In this document: piece after piece, positions 58,787 to 64,000 of the stretch | Position numbering within the stretch: the stretch's first letter is position 1 | Layout: every line of letters begins with the position of its first letter | Origin: Setaria digitata | Taxonomy: Eukaryota; Nematoda; Chromadorea; Rhabditida; Setariidae | Assembly: GCA_003640385.1 (NCBI GenBank) | Contig: RCAB01000166.1 | Location: 57,549 to 121,548 of the forward strand | DNA length: 64,000 nucleotides | Reading direction: 5' to 3' | The notes under the pieces: model-generated | The model's input: the letters and a program-made list of their open reading frames with translations, nothing else | What the model was told of the DNA's origin: nothing | The model's database searches: none | Translations under genes and position numbers: made by a program

Positions 58787-60810
58787 GAGGAAGTAGTAGG
58801 AAAAGAAATCTCTGTTGTCTTGAATGATTTACCGTTTTTGAATGGCATAATAATGTAAAGTTTGTAATTGGAACGAATGAAGTAATCAGTTAATAAAGTA
58901 TTTAATTTTCACTTATCAAAAAAACTCGAGGCCATCTTTATCGCATTGTAAACCTGAAAGTGTCTTTTGCAGACGATACCGTCAACCACTCATCAAGTAA
59001 CATCTGTTATGCAAATGCCGATTGTCTTCTCTAATGGTGATACTGATCATCGTATAATTTCATCAGCAATTCAACCGTCAACTTCTACACAGCCTCCTGA
59101 ATGCTTCACGAATGAATCTGCTGTTCATTTCCGTGCACATCCGTTTTCTTCGTTTCCACCTGTTCCCTCTTCAGGACCCTTCCAGTATCGCAATGCTTCT
59201 GCGAGGTAAATCATATTTTCTACTTAGTATCCACAATTTGTTCTCCATTCTTTCAGTTTTCCGAACGAAAAAGTGTATAGAATGATTATGCTATTTTTTT
59301 AAAACTTAGTAGAGAAATAGCTCATATTTTATTCTAGCAACTATGCAGCTGAATTTAAACAACCACGTGTCTATGGATTTTTCAATCAGCCAACAATTCA
59401 TCGGCAACCAAAACCTTATTTTGTTCGAGGTGTAAGATTTTCGGTGCTAAATCTTCTGATGTTTTTTTTTTTCCTTTTTTTTCGGTGAATTATGAGCTTC
59501 CAGGTAACTTCCACTCACATAGAGTAATAATAGCTGCATTTTTACCGTTGTGTCCAAATATATATCTTCAGGGAGTAGATAGCAGTTCCTCAGCAGTCCT
59601 ACAGAGGCGTGGAGTGTTAATGATTGATGATACTCAACTTACAGTTGGGAGCTTGTATGAGTTTTATTTAAATTTATGTATGAATGTTTTGACTTTGAAT
59701 TTTTATTACATAAAATTCGGTTTGATTTTAATATTGTGCTAATTTTGTGGTATGTTACTATTTACATGGTGTTATAGAGATCCGAAGTTTTTCCGGATGA
59801 TTTTGGAACGTTTCTCAAGTTGGAGAAAAAGCAGCTCTATTCTGTGGTGGGTTAAACTGCATACACATCTCAGACAGACATTGGCATTGGATAGGTGAGT
59901 TCTTTTTTCTCCATGCTAATGACAGGAGGACGTTTTTTTCGGTTGTAATTTATAGTTATTTATTTTATGCTTCAATTTATGGTTTGATATTTTAAAATCA
60001 AGGCAAATATAAAGCACTTTAAGGAATTATGAATCTTCCTTTTGCTTTTTTGAACTTTTCTTCACTTTCTCACTATGTGGTGTAAGGCTGAATGCTTGAA
60101 TTGCATCGTTCATGTTTAGATGCTGTAAGCTGTTAGCAAAGATGATCGCAATTTTTAAATTTTTTCCCATTTTGTCTTTCAGTCTGAATCACTCTGATAA
60201 AACAAGAAGAGAAATTAAATATAAGTTAAAAGTAGATATTTAAGAAATTTAGTGGATTTCCAGGTATTTATTCATTAAAGTGTCTTTATTTAAGTGTTTC
60301 ATCAAATTCGAATCCAGAATTGGCTGAAAGATATGCTCACTATGAAGAAATAATAAAGAAATACGAAAACTTGAAAGTGGTACAAACAATGAAACCGCAT
60401 GAGTGTGATAAAAATAAACATAATGTGAATTTGCTGTTGAAATGTTTCTGTCATACCGCAAATGCTAATCGAAAGTCCTCGATGATTTATTTAACTGGTA
60501 AGTTTTATTTGATTGTTGAAATTACGTTTTATAGTATTATCATCTTTCGTGTTTAATCTAATGCCTATAAGCTCTGCTAATGGCTTACTATGTTCTGTAA
60601 CTAAATAGAATCAGTGATACGACTTTGCTTGCGCTTTTCAAGTTATTTTCTATTTTGTTTATTGAAGGGCTGCAAATTAAAATTATTATAAATACGAAAT
60701 ATTTCTAATCTTCAGATATCGAGAAAGACTCATCGCTGGGCATGCAAATTGCTTGCACTGGTTTCGAAATCTGTTGCAGTGCGGAACTGTCAAAGAAGTT
60801 TGACATCTGA
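51530..60810 (+). CDS. TASOR-like protein (DUF3715/pseudo-PARP family)
   Basis: Mammalian TASOR is the scaffold of the HUSH complex that silences retroelements. Exons: 51530-51647, 52148-52311, 52554-52643, 52970-53042, 53367-53449, 53542-53676, 53824-53918, 54153-54272, 54389-54500, 54604-54711, 55143-55321, 55448-55674, 55786-55889, 56162-56371, 56567-56692, 56858-56904, 57089-57230, 57465-57530, 57629-57726, 58081-58150, 58248-58424, 58973-59205, 59338-59431, 59572-59654, 59778-59894, 60295-60497, 60716-60810. All 27 close in phase to 1122 aa. Residues about 55-250 resemble DUF3715: WGLSVNNNFVGDLGEPANGV, YLSGHPDLV, ILKGRCSIV, PYAIYDVEF. About 253-425 resemble the SPOC block (SIVWSGSLL...RVSLCSL). 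The middle is acidic and Ser-rich (MDIADSDDDEEKK). The C-terminus (RRGVLMIDDTQL, MKPHECDKN, SSMIYLTD) resembles the TASOR tail. TASOR2 or TEX15 relatives are alternatives. A small exon near 60181 is possible. Confidence 0.75.
52379..52434. repeat. (TA)n microsatellite
   Basis: Nearly pure AT dinucleotide repeat in intron 2 of the TASOR-like gene, 68 bases after the exon 2 donor. Confidence 0.95.
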
Positions 60811-62880
60811 TCCTTCGCATGTTCCGAATATAGAGATGTTTTAAATTATGTTATTAACGATTTTCATTGTTAATTCTCGAACTTCCTCAATAGATTTTTT
60901 TTTGAAGCCATTCGTAACTGCGTCATTTCTTTTTTTTTTTTTTTTTTTTTGAATTTATTGCAAAAATGTTTCACATGGTTGTTAAATAGGTGGCCTGAAA
61001 TCTAGGATTTTACCTCTCTTTCTTTTTTTTTTAAACAATTTCTTTTCTTCGTATTTTTGCAACCTAGTCGTTACAACTTCATGAAAAGATCTATTTCGCA
61101 GAATGTGAAATAATACTTTCATGAAATATTATATAGGAGAGAAGATTTTCTTCTTCAATTGTTCTTTGAGCGATCTGTAGCAAGCACAATATTTTTTGCT
61201 GAATCGTTTTAAAACTATAGAACGAACCCATTTCTAAATCATTTTCAAACAACTCTGTTGAATCAAACTATACTTAACAAGGTATAACTGAATTGTTCTG
61301 TACATAATCTTATCAGTATCAGTAGATTGCTAAGTAGTGTTATTGTAGGTAGTCTTCGAGTTCTAGCTGTTATCAAAGTTTTATTCAATAGTCGTTTCTA
61401 GAATTTTATTAACAACGTGAACTATTACGGATGGTTTATTTACCTTTATTTACCTTGTTACTTCATTCCCCTAAAGCTGAATCTCGCATACTATATAAAT
61501 TCTAATGATTCGGAAGCTTTCTGTCATATATTTTTTCTAATAAAGTCATGTCTTAATGCAATACGTAGTAGACTCGCAAACTGAAATTTCAGCTTATAAG
61601 TTCAACAATTTTAGTAGTTTTCAAAAATTCCAGTTACTTCGTGCTTTCCATTGGACTGTTGAATGTGTGCACTGAATTTTTCGTTCCGATTTCTAATTTT
61701 ATTTTGGAAAAAGTTAATATGTAGAAGAAGATGTATAATACAATGTTGCATTATATTTTTACAAGTTTGATGTTTTCACTATTATTGCTGTAGTCAGCAG
61801 AACTTTATGTTGGAAGTTTAGGAATTAAGTGCTAGTTGAAAATTGAAAATTCAATGCTGATGAGGAGCTTTTTGCAATTAGCTCATCCATATGTAATTTT
61901 CAATGAATAAAAATTCAGTGTTTTCTTCTAACTTTTTTCTTTTCTTTTTTAGAAGGCTGAAAGAGGGATAAGCGAAGTGCAATTTCGTAAAGAATGAATA
62001 ACTGAGATGACCCATTTATTCGATTTGTTTGATGTAGCAAACTTGGAAACGCTAATTTTTTTCAGTAGATATTTTAGATATTCTACATTCTGAGCATGAA
62101 GAAATTAGAGGAAATGAATTTTTGCTTGAAGAAAAAAAATCCTATCAAATTTTTCATTTGCCAAGTAAGCACTGAAAAAAAGATGTATCTATGCTGTAAA
62201 ACTGTAATGTTAGCGCGTTTGATATGGCATAATTGGGGAACTTTCTCCTAAAGTAGAAAATTGATAGTGTTTGCTTAGTGTGGTAGTTCTGAACCCTATA
62301 GGATGATGAATTTGGTTTCTTTTTTTTTTTTTTTTTAAATATCACTCTCTCGAAGTTTTAGTTGATGCTATTATTATTTAGTGAATAATTTCCATCATTT
62401 CATGACTTAGCGCTTAGCTGCATTTCTAAATCATTCATTAAATTAAACAAACAATGGTGAATATTTTGTTTTAAGTGTCTTGAAAACTGATTTTCTGTGG
62501 CGTCAGGGATTTTCCGGATTATTTGGCATGGAGCATTGAATACGAATTAATTTTAATTACTGGATTAAAAAATAGTAAACTTTTCAATGCCTTGTTGTAA
62601 AACTGATTTAATTTGTCTCAATTGGAAGTTAATTTTTTAATATCTTTTCACTCACAATTTAGTGAATTTGTTAATTAATTTAAAAAAAGAGAACCAATAA
62701 AATGGCTGAGAAGGGAGCTGAAATGAAATTTCAACTTTACAAACACATCATCTATTTCATCATATAGTAGTATTTTAAAAATGTACTGCAAAAATATCCA
62801 ATCATGACTTGAAATTTTTCAATGTTCTAATAATGATTCCCGTGAAATATTTTCCAAATTTCTAAAGAAAATATGCTGTC

Positions 62881-62968
62881 AAGTCACGTTTTTCTGGACA
62901 GCATGTATTGTTGATAAGTCACGTTTTTATTTATTTATTTATTTTTTTCTGGACAATATGTTTTGATT
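62881..62968. repeat. Local duplication with ATTT expansion in the second copy
   Basis: AAGTCACGTTTTTCTGGACA at 62881-62900 recurs from 62916. In the second copy an (ATTT)n run splits the CGTTTTT from TCTGGACAATATG. Confidence 0.7.
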
Positions 62969-63950
62969 GCTTATAGAGAATTAATATAACTAATGTAATT
63001 TTACATTCTTAGAATTGGCAGCAGTGACAGAAGTGGAAAAATTGGTTATATACTATAAAATTTTGTAACAGCAGTAGCTTAAGAGTTCTCAGTTGCATTT
63101 CGTTTCATTTTCGTTCATTTGTGATTTTAATTTATAATTTTAAAACAGCATTTTTTGCTTTTCTTCATTAAAAGGAAAAAGAGTTGTTAGTTAATATGCT
63201 AATACAGAAATTGTCCTATCATCATTAGGTCCTGAAACTTACAAGAGCAAAATATCAATTGATTGGCTATTTGGCTCAATCGTTTATTCTAATTAGTAGG
63301 CTACTGCGAAATAATCATTTGTTACTGTTTGCTTAATTGTGATATGCATGCTTAGCATATTGTCACCGATATGATACATACGGGAAGATTAGACAGGATG
63401 GATAAATTTGTCAAGTTTTCATTGCTAAATCAGTTCTCATTCATTTTTTGAGTTTTTAAATTTCAGTTTATCTCATATCACTTCAATTTTATCAAAATTC
63501 TCAACATAATTTCTCAATGTTAGCACAAATTTTCCCTTTCTAATGGGCAAAATTTAAAAAAAAAAAAAAAAAAAATCAGCATCTATTTAAAATTTAAAAG
63601 ACTTCCTTGCCGACTTATGGCTCAAAAAACATGTGAAAAAAGTTTGTATTATTAGAAATAAACTTTGAAGGATTCGAAATTCTAAAATTTAGTGTGGTTA
63701 AATCGTCCCATTATTGCAAACATTTTTCAAAGATAATTGTGCTGCTCCGTAAAAGGGCCTGCAAATAATATACTTCAAAGATTCTCAGTAATAATATCAT
63801 AACTTTCTGTTCCATTGTAAAATGAAACATTATATTCTTGGAGGATGAGGAATCAGAAAATTAAACTATTTAAAAAGCAGCTAAATAACTATTAAGTTAA
63901 AAGTTATATCAAAATTTTATAAATTCCTTATTAATTTTCTTCTTGTGCAC

Positions 63951-64000
<50 letters not shown>
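63951..64000. repeat. (TAA)n microsatellite reaching the window edge
   Basis: Pure AAT/TAA repeat of at least 50 bases. Its real length is unknown because it is cut by the end of the window. Confidence 0.95.

Larger units (their letters stand above)
60811..64000. other. Gene-free region downstream of TASOR-like gene
   Basis: 3.2 kb of AT-rich DNA with several poly-T runs (for example 60930-60950 and 62322-62336). It should begin with the 3' UTR of the TASOR-like gene. No further exon was recognised on either strand. Confidence 0.6.

Noticed and set aside
60181..60243. Extra exon candidate for the TASOR-like gene after TTTCAG
   Set aside because: Phase fits but it meets TAA before a clear donor; joining 59894 directly to 60295 keeps the frame and the conserved context.

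Overview
The window looks like nuclear DNA of a nematode, most likely a filarial or other spirurid worm. It is very AT-rich, with many poly-T/poly-A runs and ATT/TAA microsatellites. Genes are split into short exons by small introns (tens to a few hundred bases) with GT..TTTCAG or TTTTAG ends. Several start codons lie just after a TTTTCAG that could be a spliced-leader acceptor. The clade is inferred from style and protein resemblance; no species marker was found. Splice structures were worked out by hand from conserved protein blocks and phase bookkeeping.

Layout. 1-4600: gene-free and repeat-rich, with a tRNA-like promoter element and an N-flanking duplication that looks like an assembly artefact. 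4601-10617 (+): carnitine O-palmitoyltransferase 1-like. 11287-17179 (-): glucosidase II alpha subunit (GANAB-like GH31), 16 exons, about 916 aa. 17180-18319: shared divergent upstream region with AGGTCA motifs and a 106-bp duplication. 18320-20777 (+): Apollo/SNM1B-like metallo-beta-lactamase nuclease, 413 aa. 20842-23748 (+): unrecognised reading frame closely following it. 23944-37433 (+): ECM29/ECPAS proteasome adaptor, 37 exons, about 1833 aa. 37434-43065: long gene-poor stretch with one ORF interrupted by TGA and a 39-bp minisatellite. 43066-49212 (+): poly(A) polymerase, 20 exons, about 836 aa. 51530-60810 (+): a 27-exon, about 1122-aa protein read as TASOR-like, with a DUF3715/pseudo-PARP block, a SPOC-like block and a TASOR-like C-terminus. 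60811-64000: gene-free, ending in (TAA)n.

The genes are mostly unrelated housekeeping functions: mitochondrial fatty acid entry, ER glycoprotein processing, DNA and telomere end processing, proteasome control and mRNA polyadenylation. The exception, and the best candidate for something new, is the TASOR-like gene. In mammals TASOR is the scaffold of the HUSH silencing complex that represses retroelements. A long, fully in-frame homologue here suggests a HUSH-like component in this worm.
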